A DNA stretch of 40,871 bases from Bacteroidaceae bacterium (GTDB lineage Bacteria; Bacteroidota; Bacteroidia; Bacteroidales; Bacteroidaceae), in contig JAFXZK010000117.1 of NCBI GenBank assembly GCA_017541265.1, forward strand, positions 1-40,871, given 5' to 3'. Both the position numbers and the translations under genes were made by a program. Below, piece after piece: positions 32,434 through 40,871 of the stretch (positions within the stretch are counted from its first letter, which is position 1; every line of letters begins with the position of its first letter). Below the pieces are notes generated by a model. It searched no databases, was not told the DNA's origin, and saw nothing but the letters and a program-made list of their open reading frames with translations.

Positions 32434-34170
32434 TTATTTCAATACTCCTTTCCCTTTGAGGAACTCGCTTATTCTTTCCAGATATGTATAGCTGCCTGTG
32501 CCTGGAGACGCAGTCTTCTGGAAGCAATGATTGCGCTTTGCCAGGATGTGCAGCTCGCTCTGGATGCCCATCGCACGCATCTTTTCCCATGTCTTCACGG
32601 AGTTCATCGCTGCCCAGACATCTTCGTCGCCGTGTACGAAGAGCATCGGGACTGTCTTGAGGTCGAAGTTGAACTCCGGCACGAGCAATGCGCTGTCGTC
32701 CGTGCCGCTCGATGTGTTGTACTTCTCATCGCCGTCTGTCAGGGCGTAGGCTGGATAGATGCCGATGCCCCACTGCACATTGCAGGGCGTCTTGTCAAGG
32801 TCGTCGATGGGGAGGTAGGCTTGTTGCACGGAGGAGGTGACACCCATGAGCGTGAGGTGTCCGCCTGCGCTACTGCCCATGATGCCGATGTTGTTCGGGT
32901 CGAGGCCGTAGTCTGCTGCCTTGCTCTTGACGATGCGGATGGCTCTCTGCAAGTCCTGCCATGCCGAGATGTGCTTCTTTAAGCCTGTCTCTGGGGCAGG
33001 ACGGGGCGTACGGTAGCGCATCGTCACCACAGCCATGCCGAGGCTGTTGAGGTAGCGGCGTGCGGGAGCCACCTCGAATCCGTCGGGGCCGTTGCCATTG
33101 TAGCTGCCTCCCGAGTAGATAATCTGTATGGCTGTCGTCTTGAGGTTAGCGGGGATGTGCCACTCGATGTAGGGCGTGCCCTGGTTTTCCTGCGGATAGG
33201 GCATTTTGCCGTCAGGCCAGATGTTCTCCTTGACGTACTTGGCGCGGTCGTTGTCATTGTCGTAGCGCTTCATGATTTCCTCTTCGGGAGCAAGCGGCGA
33301 GAGCAGGAGGTCCATCTGCTGCAGGAACTCTATGCCGCGCTCCAGTCCGAAGGCACCGTGTCCCTTGCCTGGGTAGAGGTGCAGCTCAGCGGGTATCTTG
33401 CGCTTGCGGAGCTGACGGAACACCATCGTAGATGCATTGGGGCTGTAGGGGTCGTTGCCGCCGTGATGCAGGCTCATGGGACAGGTCTTCTCGTCGAAGT
33501 GGAAGATGGTGTCGAGCTTGACATCGGGACCGTAGCCGAGCCGCACGTTCGGTGTGCCGCCCTCGCTGTCTGTCAGGGCGTAGGCAGGGGCGTTGACGAT
33601 GGCGAAGTTCACATGGCAGGGCACATCGTCGAGCTTATCGATAGGGGCATAGGCTGGTGTCTGTGAACTGGTGGCAAGCAGCAGGGCGAGGTGCGAGCCT
33701 GCCGACATGCTGATGGTGCCTATCTTCTCGGGGTCGAAGCCACGCTTCTCTGCCTCGCTGCGCACCATGCGGACGGCTCGCTGTCCGTCCTCCCATGCCG
33801 TCTTGTAGATGGGCAGTCCTTCGGGACGTGGCGTGCGATAGACGAAGTTGACGCACTGGAAGCCAAGCTCCGTGAAGCGTTCCGTCCAGAGCTTGATGAG
33901 GCTGTTGTCGCAGGTGTTGTTGTAGCCGCCCCCCGAGATGAGAATCATGCAGCCGCCGTTGGGTGTGGCGGGCTTCTCCATCCATTCCAGATAGGGCATC
34001 CGGCTCTTGTCGGGGTTGAAGCCCGGGGCATTGACTTCCGCCGTCATTGCGGCAATCTGCTGAGGCTGCGTGTCGGGCATCTTGCCCTTCGGCCACAAGG
34101 CAACGTGCTTGCCTGCTTGCAACCCAGCTGCCATGAACACAGCTAAAATAACAAAGAGAAATCTTTTCAT
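32434..34170 (-). CDS. Secreted tandem alpha/beta-hydrolase with two esterase domains
   Basis: 578 residues with signal peptide (KRFLFVILAVFMAAGLQA). Two homologous hydrolase domains follow. The first (about 25-295) has S156 (SMSAGS), D240 (HHGGNDPYSPN) and H271 (GKGHGAFG). The second (about 315-578) has S434 (GSSAGG), D517 (HGDEDVWA) and H548 (KRNHCF). Shared landmarks confirm a duplication: WPKGKMP and WPDGKMP, YRTPRP twice, PAYALTD twice. Both triads look intact. Family members (BD-FAE-like esterases) remove acetyl or feruloyl groups from xylan, which fits the other secreted hydrolases; the substrate is inference. Confidence 0.87.
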   Translation of the reverse strand: MKRFLFVILAVFMAAGLQAGKHVALWPKGKMPDTQPQQIAAMTAEVNAPGFNPDKSRMPYLEWMEKPATPNGGCMILISGGGYNNTCDNSLIKLWTERFTELGFQCVNFVYRTPRPEGLPIYKTAWEDGQRAVRMVRSEAEKRGFDPEKIGTISMSAGSHLALLLATSSQTPAYAPIDKLDDVPCHVNFAIVNAPAYALTDSEGGTPNVRLGYGPDVKLDTIFHFDEKTCPMSLHHGGNDPYSPNASTMVFRQLRKRKIPAELHLYPGKGHGAFGLERGIEFLQQMDLLLSPLAPEEEIMKRYDNDNDRAKYVKENIWPDGKMPYPQENQGTPYIEWHIPANLKTTAIQIIYSGGSYNGNGPDGFEVAPARRYLNSLGMAVVTMRYRTPRPAPETGLKKHISAWQDLQRAIRIVKSKAADYGLDPNNIGIMGSSAGGHLTLMGVTSSVQQAYLPIDDLDKTPCNVQWGIGIYPAYALTDGDEKYNTSSGTDDSALLVPEFNFDLKTVPMLFVHGDEDVWAAMNSVKTWEKMRAMGIQSELHILAKRNHCFQKTASPGTGSYTYLERISEFLKGKGVLK

Positions 34171-34197
34171 ACGTCAAATTACTTTTTATGTTTTATT

Positions 34198-34277
34198 TTA
34201 ACCACGGATTTATCTGATTTAACGGATTACCTTCAATTTGTCTCGGATTGAACGGATTGCCCCTCAATTTGTCTTGG
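34198..34277. repeat. Degenerate copies of the CCACGGATTTAACGGATT repeat
   Basis: The esterase-ribE gap (34171-34505, 335 bp) holds no gene. This part has ACCACGGATTTATCTGATTTAACGG-type sequence followed by CGGATTGAACGGATTG, the same family as the inverted repeat at 265-349. Inverted words (AATCCGTTAAATCCGTTG) return at about 34440-34470, so the pair flanks the REP-like element. Confidence 0.6.
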
Positions 34278-34400
34278 CAGTTCTGGCGGATTTGCAATCC
34301 GCCAGCATTGTATATAAGCATTTGTAATGCGATAAAACAGGAGTTGCGGGATTGCAAATCCCTATATCTCATACGGTCGGATTGCAAATCCGCCCGAACG
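34278..34400. repeat. Four-hairpin REP-like element, copy 2
   Basis: Hairpins at 34283-34305 (CTGGCGGATT arms), 34318-34330, 34348-34362 and 34375-34395 match the order and spacing of copy 1 at 8681-8803. In the first hairpin a T-A pair of copy 1 is a G-C pair here, a compensatory change. Confidence 0.85.
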
Positions 34401-34505
34401 AGGGAATCCGCTTAATCCGAAAGCAATTCATGACGTTTTAATCTGTTTAATCCGTTAAATCCGTTGTTTTGATTATTTGTTTATTTCGTTGTTTTATTCA
34501 TTCGT

Positions 34506-35123
34506 TTATATCGTGTTTTCGGCTGTTAGTGTTTGCATCCGTGCCAAGTACTTTCCGATGATGTCGAACTCGATGTTGACAATTGTGCCGGGCTTGATGG
34601 CGTGGAAGTTGGTGTTCTCGAAGGTGTAGGGGATGATGCAGACCTGGAACGTGTCTTCTGTGGGGCGGCAGACGGTGAGGCTTACGCCGTTGACTGTCAC
34701 GCTGCCCTTGTCGACGGTGAAGTAGCCGTGGCGGACCATTTCCTTCGTGCATTCATATTTGAAGGTGTACTGGTGGCTGCCCTGCTGGTCTTCAACGGCG
34801 ATGCAGGTGGCAGTCTGGTCGACGTGTCCCTGCACGATGTGTCCGTCCAGCCGTCCGTTCATCAGCATCGAGCGCTCCACGTTCACCTCGTCGCCCACTT
34901 TGAGCAGGCCGAGGTTGCTGCGCTCCAGTGTCTCGCGCATGGCGGTGACGGTGTAGGTGTCGTCCTTTAGACGTACGACGGTCAGGCAGACCCCGTTGTG
35001 TGCAATGCTTTGGTCGATGCTCAGTTCCTCGACGAACGGGCAGGAAAGCGTCAGGTGTACGTTGTCTTGTTCGTGCTCTATGGCGACCACTCGCGCCATA
35101 CCTTCAATGATTCCGGAAAACAT
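34506..35123 (-). CDS. ribE: Riboflavin synthase, alpha subunit
   Basis: 205 residues. It converts two 6,7-dimethyl-8-ribityllumazine molecules to riboflavin and a pyrimidine, the last step of riboflavin synthesis. The family N-terminus MFSGIIEGMARV fixes the start at ATG 35121-35123. Two tandem lumazine-binding repeats are visible: the first with SIAHNGVCLTV and GRLDGHIVQGHVDQTA, the second with GSVTVNGVSLTV and NFHAIKPGTIVNIEFDIIGKY. No FMN riboswitch is seen upstream; a promoter box lies 30 bases before the start. Confidence 0.96.
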   Translation of the reverse strand: MFSGIIEGMARVVAIEHEQDNVHLTLSCPFVEELSIDQSIAHNGVCLTVVRLKDDTYTVTAMRETLERSNLGLLKVGDEVNVERSMLMNGRLDGHIVQGHVDQTATCIAVEDQQGSHQYTFKYECTKEMVRHGYFTVDKGSVTVNGVSLTVCRPTEDTFQVCIIPYTFENTNFHAIKPGTIVNIEFDIIGKYLARMQTLTAENTI

Positions 35124-35152
35124 AGGCGTTGTATTAATTGTGTTTTCGACCA

Positions 35153-35160
35153 CAAAGGTA
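35153..35160 (-). promoter_or_regulatory. -7 promoter box of ribE
   Basis: Minus strand TACCTTTG, full match to TAnnTTTG. No TTTG at 19-20 bp; the upstream region is made of GAATTATGAATTGTG-type words. The short leader leaves no room for a riboswitch. Confidence 0.7.
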
Positions 35161-35235
35161 CAACATTTAATTCACAATTCATAATTCTTAGATGCCTTTT
35201 TGCACTAAGGTGCCTTCATACCAAATACAAAGGAC

Positions 35236-35277
35236 AAAAAAACAGCCCCCTGCAGGAGATACTGCAAGGGGCTGTTT
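35236..35277 (-). terminator. Intrinsic terminator of the dockerin-protein gene
   Basis: On the minus strand, AACAGCCCC and TGCAG pair with CTGCA and GGGGCTGTT, followed by seven T. It lies about 20 bases after the stop at 35298. Confidence 0.9.
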
Positions 35278-35297
35278 GCGGTTTGCACCCGTCTCAT

Positions 35298-38200
35298 TTA
35301 AGGAAGCAGGGTGGATTGGTCGGCCATTATAATCAGGATTGACTGAGCATCGGAGATGTTAATAAAACCGTCATGGTTAACGTCTGCCTCTTCTTTGTAA
35401 ATGTTATCGGCCATGAGAATCAGGACAGACTGGGCATCTGAGACATTAGTTTGGTTATCACCGTTGACATCACCCTTCAGGTTGCGTGTCAGCACTCTGC
35501 CACGGTTCATGTCGAAGGTGATGGTGTACTTCTGTGTTTCTGCCGGGTTCTTCTCGTCCCAATTCATGTACCACTTGCGGTCGGAGCCACGAATCAGGTC
35601 GCCAGTGACAACGCCGTCTTCAAGGATAAGCTTGTCCTCTTCGCTGCCATAGCGCCCTTCGTTCCATCCGCTGCGCGTTGCAGTGGAATAGGCGATAGCT
35701 CCGGTGTTGGAGCGGCAGGACATGATGGTGAAGTTAGGATGCATGCTGTTGTCGGGGTCTTGATAGAAGGTTACGACACCTTCATAGATACCGTTGCCTT
35801 TGTGTGCCAGAGGAGCCATCTCGTCGTTCTTCCAGCGGTGCTGCTCACCGTTGATGTCGATGATGGAACCAACGACATAGACGTTGTCGTGCCAGTGGTA
35901 GCTGGTGGCTTCAACCTTTGTCTCACCAGTGGCGGGATTGAAGGTGACATTGAACTCGCCCCCTATCATTTGCAGGTCGTTGCCGGCGTTTTTGGCCAGG
36001 GTGAAGGTCGTGATAGCAGGTGTCACGAACCGGTGTGCAGCCTGGTCAGCCTTGTAAACCTCGTCCATGCGGCTGATGAAGAGTCCAGCGCGTGCATCGC
36101 TGTTGGCAAGGTTGGCACGGTTCTGCACCTTGACACCGGTCGCAACGTAGGTGCCATCCTCCTGAAGCGTCATGGGATAGAGCGTGCTTCGAACATCGTA
36201 GGGAAGGTTGTTGCCTTCTGCATCGAGCAAGTCACCCTGGACATAGTAGCCGCCGCCAAGAGCCGGATTGTTGAGAACAATTTCGCGATAGTTGCGAGCC
36301 TCTTCGTCAGTAAGGTCTCCGGAGAGGTAGTGTTCATCAATCTCTTCGCATATAGTGGCAAAAGCCTCACTCAACTCAGGATTGCTCTCTGCATACTCAT
36401 CAGCCTTGTTGCTGCAATACTCACTCAAGGTCAAGAGGTCTTTGTATGCATCGTAGCTGTCAGGGATGGTGTTGAACTCGTCATTGAGCAACTTGATGGC
36501 TGCCATCTTCTCTTCTGTGGAAGAAGCTGTCTCAACGCCAGCCATGAGCGTTTCGATGTTTTCAATGTGGCTCATGCTGAAGAACATGACCATTTCCTCT
36601 ATCGCATGCTTGAGTGCTGCCAGGCGCTTGTTGTAGCTCTCCATCATGGCCGCAATAGCCTCTTCGCTGTACCCGCGATAGGTGAGCTTGAACTTGCCCC
36701 ACATGGTCATGCCGCTCTCGTACCAGGGCTTGCCGGTGTTGCGGATGCCGAGACGTAGCTCGCCGCTCTGAACGAAACCATATACCTTATTTATATAGCG
36801 ACCTCCGGCAAATGCGAAGCTGACTGCCTGACGTTGCTCGGGAACATAGCCGTCGCCTGTGTCGAAGTCCTGCGAAGAAGTGTATTCGCCGTTATGGGGA
36901 GCATCTGGGTCGCCGGAAGCATCATAGCGGCAGTTGACACCGTTGATGGCATCGGCATAAAGCACGCGGCCAGCATAGATGTTCATTATGGGCGTGTAGA
37001 AGTCGTTGATGAAGAGGTCGGCAGGCACATAGTCGTTGCCTTCCCTGTCACCCTCGCCATTGCCGCCGGGGCGGTAGAAGGCGGGTGCCTCCAGCTCGTA
37101 GATGCCGTCGGGAATGTCTGCCACGATGTACTGCGAAACGGTAAAGGCGGTGTTCCATGTACCGGCAACAGGATAGATGTCTGTGAAACCGCTGTTGGAG
37201 CTGAAGTTATAGCCGCTGGGACTTTCGTAAGTCCTTTCGGTCTCCCAGTCCTTGAAGTTGCCGTCCTCGTCGAAGGCTGCGTTCTTGATGATGTTGCTGA
37301 CATCTGAGCCTTCGCTGATGCTGGTCATGATGGCATTCTCATACAAGCTCTTGGCAAACTCTATCTCTGCTGTCAGCTCTTCTTCGCTAAGCGTACGGGC
37401 ATCGATGATATTCTGGTAAGTGCCGTTGGGCAGGTCATCGCTTGCCTCCTCGTCTTCGTTGAGGTACTTGTCGAGCAGGTCTGTGGCATCGCCGTTGAGG
37501 TCGTCGCGACTGGCACGTTCATCGGCAATAGCCTTAATGGCTTCCTTGAATGCCTCGTAAGCAAGGTGGCTGCTGCGGATGAGGTTTGGATTACGGCTCA
37601 GCACATCAGAGAGTGCCATAATCTCTTCAAGTGTAGAGGCGTTCTCGATAGCTTCCTTGGCATTGTTGTATGCCTCCAAGAGGGAAACCTGTGGTTCGAG
37701 GTCGTCAAGGCCTTCCTGAATTGCAGAAACCTGCTGGTCGCGGATAAGGGTGATGTCGCCATTGTCCAGCTTGTCCAGACGCCAGCTGTCCCATACTGTC
37801 CAGTTGCCATAGAGGTACATGTTGTTGTTGACGCCGATGTTGACGCTGTCCTCGATGCTCTCGATGGCAAAATAGATGGGTTCGTTCCAGTAGAGACCAC
37901 GGGCGAAGTACTTGTTGCAGGCTGCCAGTGAGTTGGGAACCCAAAGGCCTTCGTTGGTCTCGTTCTCTGTCTCGTTGACGCGCTTTTCCTGAGCCTCCTC
38001 TGCAATATCCATGAAGCGGTTGGCAATCTTCTTGCCGTTAACCTCTGCAAAGTACTGGCTGCTGTGGTAGAGGAGAGCGTACTCATCGCTGAGCTTGCCG
38101 CTCTCGTAGGCTGTACCTTCGTTGTTGCTCCACTGCTCGGCGCGCGTCAAGCCTTGCAGACGCAGGCGATAGATGCCTGGCTCCAGGCCTTTGATAGTCT

Positions 38201-40499
38201 GGTACGTCTCGAACCAATGCGTGTTCCAGTGCTCGGCAACGCTGTTGTTGATGGCAAGGCCGCTGCCGTCGCCGGAGTTGTGGGTCGTGTAGCCGTCTGC
38301 TGTGTCGTGGTCAGCATTTGCAAAGACTTCGAGGAACGGGAAGTCGGGGTCTTGCTGGTGGCAGACCTTGCAGAAGCCGTCTGCAAACTGGTGGTCGGGT
38401 ATGGTGGAGCCAGAGACGTTAGAGTAGGTAACGTCGTCGGAAACGATTGTGCCGTCGCAGCGTATTTCGGCAACGACATAAACCTGCTTGTGACCAGGCA
38501 TGAAGGTGGGGAACTCGTCCTCGCCAAGCGTCTGATACCAAGTGATGTTCTCTTGATTGCCGTTCAGCTTATAGCAGAGAGCACCGTTTTCCAATTCCTC
38601 ATAGTCAATGACGGTTGCCTGTAGCGGTGTGCCGTTCACGCTGTAGCAGTTGGTGAAGGTGGCATTGTCGAAGCGAGCCAAGTACTTGTCGTCGTTCTGC
38701 ACGCCGCTGACGGTTGCACTCGACCAGCAGTTGGTGATGACAGCCCCGTCGCCACCGAGCCATGCGCTCAATGCGCCGTTCTCCATCACTTCATAACCGG
38801 AAATGAAACCAGTAGAGTAGCAGTTGGTCATGTAGATGATGGCCTGTGAGCCTGTGTTGCAGCCCAGGATACCACCGGCACCAGCCCTCTGACAGCTGAC
38901 GTCGCCCTCAAATCCGAGGTTCTCCAGATAGATGTTGCCCGGAGCTGTGGAGCCACCGATGAGACCGGCATTGCCGTGTGCACTGATAAGGCAGGTGGCA
39001 TCGCCGCGAAGGTTTTTGACTGTGGCACCGCCATTGAGGAAGTTGATGAAGCCAACCCAGTCCTCCTCGGTGCGCCAGCTCATGTCCATGTTGCTGATTG
39101 TGTGGAAGCCGCCGTCGAAGATGCCCTTGAAGCCGTGGTCGCGGTCACCGATACCGGCAAAGTTGGGATAGTCCGTGAAGTCGAGATCGCAGTTCAGCTT
39201 GGCATTCACCTCGACATTTCCAGCCTTGACGAACTCACCGAACCAGCATACATCGAGCACGCTGTTCAGCTGATAGAAGCCTTCTGCGTCCTTTTGGCAG
39301 AAGTCGTCGCTGATTTGTCCGCAGTTGATGCAATGGAAGTCGCCCTCTTCGTATTCATGAGGCGGACGGACAGGTTCGACAGGGTCGTTCGTATAGGTGC
39401 CGCCCTCGACAGGAGTGCCGTCGCAAAGCAACTCACCTTGTATATAGACTTGCTTGCTGGTGCTGAAAGGCATGGGATATTCATCAACGCCAAGCGTCTG
39501 CCAATAGACTATCGAGCCTGCCTTCTGGTTGATGATATAGGTCAACTTGCCGTTGAGAACATCATCGGCAGTCAGCTCATAGTCAACGAATTGGAAAGCA
39601 TCTTCCATGCCGCTGAGGTCATAGCAGTTGACGCCTGTTCCGTCGCTGTTGGAGTGGCGGAATACGCCGCGTCCGTTGGCGTCCATGCCGTAGCCACCGT
39701 TCCCATCAGTAACCTCGCCGATGTTGATACAGTTGGTGACGCGCGTGTTGCCGTTGTCGCCCAACCATGAGGCAATACCGGCACCTTCGTGGTTGCTGGC
39801 GGTAGAGGTAATCTTACCGACATTGACGCAGTTGGTAATCTTCCAGATAGGATGACTGCTATGACTGCCGCCAACGATTCCGGCCACGTTGTTGGTAGGC
39901 GAAATGACTTCAGCCTCGTTCACGCAGTTGATAATGTTAATCTCCATCGCATTATTTTGACCTGCACCCGTGATTCCACCGGTGCGCATGCCGCCTGTGA
40001 TGGAGCAGCTCCTGTCGATGATGAGGTTCTTGATGACCGTACCCAAGCCGCGCGTGTTGGGATTGCCGCGCAGGGAACCGAAGAAGCCCTGCATCTCACT
40101 GTCGGGACGATCGATAATCATGTTCTTGATGCGGAAGCCCTGACCGTCGAACGTCGCATTGTACTTGCGCCCATTGGTGGGGCCGATGGGGCTGTGCAGG
40201 TTAACGACATTCTCGAAGTCAATGTCGTTCATCAACTTGCAGTCCAAGTCGATGTTGTTGTCAGCGACTTGTTGCGAAATCCATTCCACATTGCCCACGT
40301 TGTAGAGCATGTAGAAACCATCTGCATCCTGCTGGGGACGCTGGAAGTGAGCATCGCATTCATCGTGCATCGTACAGATACCGTTTCTGTACTCATGCTC
40401 GTCGGCGAAAGCTGCCGTTCCTGCAAGCCACATGAGACCGAGAATGGCTAAAGCTCTGGCTTTACCGCCAGAACATAGCGGAGAAGTAATCTTTCTCAT
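35298..40499 (-). CDS. Large secreted modular protein with C-terminal dockerin
   Basis: 1733 residues; signal region up to about residue 32 (ALAILGLMWLAGTAAFA). Two homologous N-terminal modules (about 35-390 and 390-735) share a Cys-rich lead, FYMLYNVGN/FYQLNSVLD, Gly/Asn-rich beta-repeat stretches of GLUG or beta-helix type, and KQVYIQGELLCDGT/KQVYVVAEIRCDGT. The middle (740-1600) has beta-sandwich modules resembling carbohydrate-binding domains, plus acidic helical spacers at about 985-1110. The last 60 residues form a type I dockerin with calcium loops DVNGDNQTNVSD and DVNHDGFINISD. No catalytic motif was recognised, so an adhesin or glycan-binding role is inferred. A terminator follows. 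Confidence 0.87.
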   Translation of the reverse strand: MRKITSPLCSGGKARALAILGLMWLAGTAAFADEHEYRNGICTMHDECDAHFQRPQQDADGFYMLYNVGNVEWISQQVADNNIDLDCKLMNDIDFENVVNLHSPIGPTNGRKYNATFDGQGFRIKNMIIDRPDSEMQGFFGSLRGNPNTRGLGTVIKNLIIDRSCSITGGMRTGGITGAGQNNAMEINIINCVNEAEVISPTNNVAGIVGGSHSSHPIWKITNCVNVGKITSTASNHEGAGIASWLGDNGNTRVTNCINIGEVTDGNGGYGMDANGRGVFRHSNSDGTGVNCYDLSGMEDAFQFVDYELTADDVLNGKLTYIINQKAGSIVYWQTLGVDEYPMPFSTSKQVYIQGELLCDGTPVEGGTYTNDPVEPVRPPHEYEEGDFHCINCGQISDDFCQKDAEGFYQLNSVLDVCWFGEFVKAGNVEVNAKLNCDLDFTDYPNFAGIGDRDHGFKGIFDGGFHTISNMDMSWRTEEDWVGFINFLNGGATVKNLRGDATCLISAHGNAGLIGGSTAPGNIYLENLGFEGDVSCQRAGAGGILGCNTGSQAIIYMTNCYSTGFISGYEVMENGALSAWLGGDGAVITNCWSSATVSGVQNDDKYLARFDNATFTNCYSVNGTPLQATVIDYEELENGALCYKLNGNQENITWYQTLGEDEFPTFMPGHKQVYVVAEIRCDGTIVSDDVTYSNVSGSTIPDHQFADGFCKVCHQQDPDFPFLEVFANADHDTADGYTTHNSGDGSGLAINNSVAEHWNTHWFETYQTIKGLEPGIYRLRLQGLTRAEQWSNNEGTAYESGKLSDEYALLYHSSQYFAEVNGKKIANRFMDIAEEAQEKRVNETENETNEGLWVPNSLAACNKYFARGLYWNEPIYFAIESIEDSVNIGVNNNMYLYGNWTVWDSWRLDKLDNGDITLIRDQQVSAIQEGLDDLEPQVSLLEAYNNAKEAIENASTLEEIMALSDVLSRNPNLIRSSHLAYEAFKEAIKAIADERASRDDLNGDATDLLDKYLNEDEEASDDLPNGTYQNIIDARTLSEEELTAEIEFAKSLYENAIMTSISEGSDVSNIIKNAAFDEDGNFKDWETERTYESPSGYNFSSNSGFTDIYPVAGTWNTAFTVSQYIVADIPDGIYELEAPAFYRPGGNGEGDREGNDYVPADLFINDFYTPIMNIYAGRVLYADAINGVNCRYDASGDPDAPHNGEYTSSQDFDTGDGYVPEQRQAVSFAFAGGRYINKVYGFVQSGELRLGIRNTGKPWYESGMTMWGKFKLTYRGYSEEAIAAMMESYNKRLAALKHAIEEMVMFFSMSHIENIETLMAGVETASSTEEKMAAIKLLNDEFNTIPDSYDAYKDLLTLSEYCSNKADEYAESNPELSEAFATICEEIDEHYLSGDLTDEEARNYREIVLNNPALGGGYYVQGDLLDAEGNNLPYDVRSTLYPMTLQEDGTYVATGVKVQNRANLANSDARAGLFISRMDEVYKADQAAHRFVTPAITTFTLAKNAGNDLQMIGGEFNVTFNPATGETKVEATSYHWHDNVYVVGSIIDINGEQHRWKNDEMAPLAHKGNGIYEGVVTFYQDPDNSMHPNFTIMSCRSNTGAIAYSTATRSGWNEGRYGSEEDKLILEDGVVTGDLIRGSDRKWYMNWDEKNPAETQKYTITFDMNRGRVLTRNLKGDVNGDNQTNVSDAQSVLILMADNIYKEEADVNHDGFINISDAQSILIIMADQSTLLP

Positions 40500-40571
40500 T
40501 GCATTTGTAATTATTGAATTAATAATATAAATAATGTGAATTTATCTTTTTACCTTTTGTTAAGTTTGTTA

Positions 40572-40579
40572 CAAAAGTA
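40572..40579 (-). promoter_or_regulatory. -7 promoter box of the dockerin-protein gene
   Basis: Minus strand TACTTTTG fits TAnnTTTG, with a leader of about 65 nt. No TTTG box at the usual distance. Confidence 0.5.
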
Positions 40580-40695
40580 CACATTATTATGCAAATAAAG
40601 ATAAATTCGAACAATCTGTTAAGGTTATTTAACATCGTCTGCACCTTCGGCATCATCATAGTCTGCCTTCGTGACAAAACGACTGCTGTACCTCT

Positions 40696-40760
40696 CATTG
40701 CTTTGTCATGACAAAGCAATTGCTTCATCATGACCAAGCAATTGCTTCATCATGACTAAG
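40696..40760. repeat. 22-bp tandem palindromic array upstream of the dockerin gene
   Basis: Units at 40696-40716 (21 bp, diverged), 40717-40738 and 40739-40760 (22 bp each, one difference) contain AAGCAATTGCTT palindromes and TCATGA. Sequence differs from the arrays at 7573 and 25517 but the period is the same. The stretch 40500-40871 has no supported gene. Confidence 0.85.
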
Positions 40761-40816
40761 CAATCAACACAGCATGGACTGTTGCCAGACACTACAAGTA
40801 AACTCTGGAAACGAAG

Positions 40817-40850
40817 AAAGCGCCAGACATTGTCTGACGCTTTTCCGTTT
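40817..40850. terminator. Hairpin terminator near the right edge
   Basis: AAAGCG and CAGAC pair with GTCTG and CGCTTT around an ATT loop, followed by TTTTCCGTTTT on the plus strand. It is nearly symmetric, so it could stop transcription from either side, including a gene beyond the window. Confidence 0.6.
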
Positions 40851-40871
40851 TGTGGTGTCACCAGGAATCGA

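Noticed and set aside
34193-34387. Short minus-strand open frame containing FIALQMLIYNAGGLQIRQN
   Set aside because: It is a translation of the four-hairpin repeat; the same peptide appears antisense to the other copy at 8681-8803. Not a gene.
35124-35160. FMN riboswitch before ribE
   Set aside because: Only about 30 bases lie between the -7 box and the start codon, too short for the aptamer.
35451-36758. 435-codon plus-strand open frame
   Set aside because: Antisense to the dockerin-protein gene, which has a signal peptide, modules and terminator in the right places.
40519-40737. 72-codon minus-strand frame near the right edge
   Set aside because: It covers the promoter box of the dockerin gene and the 22-bp array and has no family features.

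Overview
The window is a chromosomal segment of a Bacteroidales bacterium, most likely Prevotellaceae. The reasons are: repeated Bacteroidota-type promoters (TTTG, about 19-20 bp, TAnnTTTG); few Shine-Dalgarno sequences; secreted glycoside hydrolases of families GH127, GH31, GH43, GH97 and GH16; a Prevotella-like C-terminal tail motif; a bifunctional hisB; and a rubredoxin-first rubrerythrin. No ribosomal RNA, prophage, CRISPR array or complete insertion sequence was seen. Assignments rest on reading motifs by eye; no database search was run.

Layout. 1-266 is the end of asnS, followed by a perfect 36-bp inverted repeat and a small unknown gene. 886-2985 is a ClpB chaperone without its N-terminal domain. 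3043-7535 is a two-gene operon for a GH127 beta-L-arabinofuranosidase and a GH31 enzyme with a PA14-like insert, closed by a tandem-repeat terminator. 7822-12918 holds hisG, hisD, hisC, hisB and recR. 13016-17024 holds a small membrane protein, a GNAT acetyltransferase, rubrerythrin, tRNA-Gly(CCC), a YhhN-family protein, an FMN-binding protein and a Tat-exported aldo/keto reductase. 17044-17377 is a GC-rich multi-hairpin block that could be a non-coding RNA. 17505-25464 holds a secreted protein of unknown role, an iron alcohol dehydrogenase and two multidomain glycan enzymes (GH43-CBM6-esterase and GH97-GH43-CBM6). 25746-28357 (minus strand) is a DNA methyltransferase plus DUF262-HNH nuclease pair with its own promoter and a long, highly structured leader. 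28467-30982 holds a gene fragment, a GlsB-like membrane protein, a GH16 glucanase and a hemerythrin-LuxR regulator. 30994-35123 (minus strand) holds thyA, folA, a tandem-domain esterase and ribE. 35298-40499 (minus strand) is a 1733-residue secreted modular protein ending in a dockerin.

How the parts work together. The secreted hydrolases and esterases fit removal of arabinose and acyl side chains from plant cell-wall hemicellulose, but no SusC/SusD pair is present, so this is not a complete polysaccharide utilisation locus. Rubrerythrin, the hemerythrin regulator and perhaps the reductase pair suit an anaerobe coping with oxygen, peroxide or nitric oxide. thyA and folA form a thymidylate cassette.

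The most unusual layer is the repeats. Many genes are preceded by short AT-rich tandem words that run up to the start codon. One such 36-bp leader stands before both rubrerythrin and tRNA-Gly. A near-identical antisense copy of the hisB leader lies in frame inside GH31, and other repeats lie in frame in linkers of the GH43-esterase and GH97-GH43 proteins. Separate families are 22-bp tandem hairpin arrays and a four-hairpin element of about 120 bp present twice.
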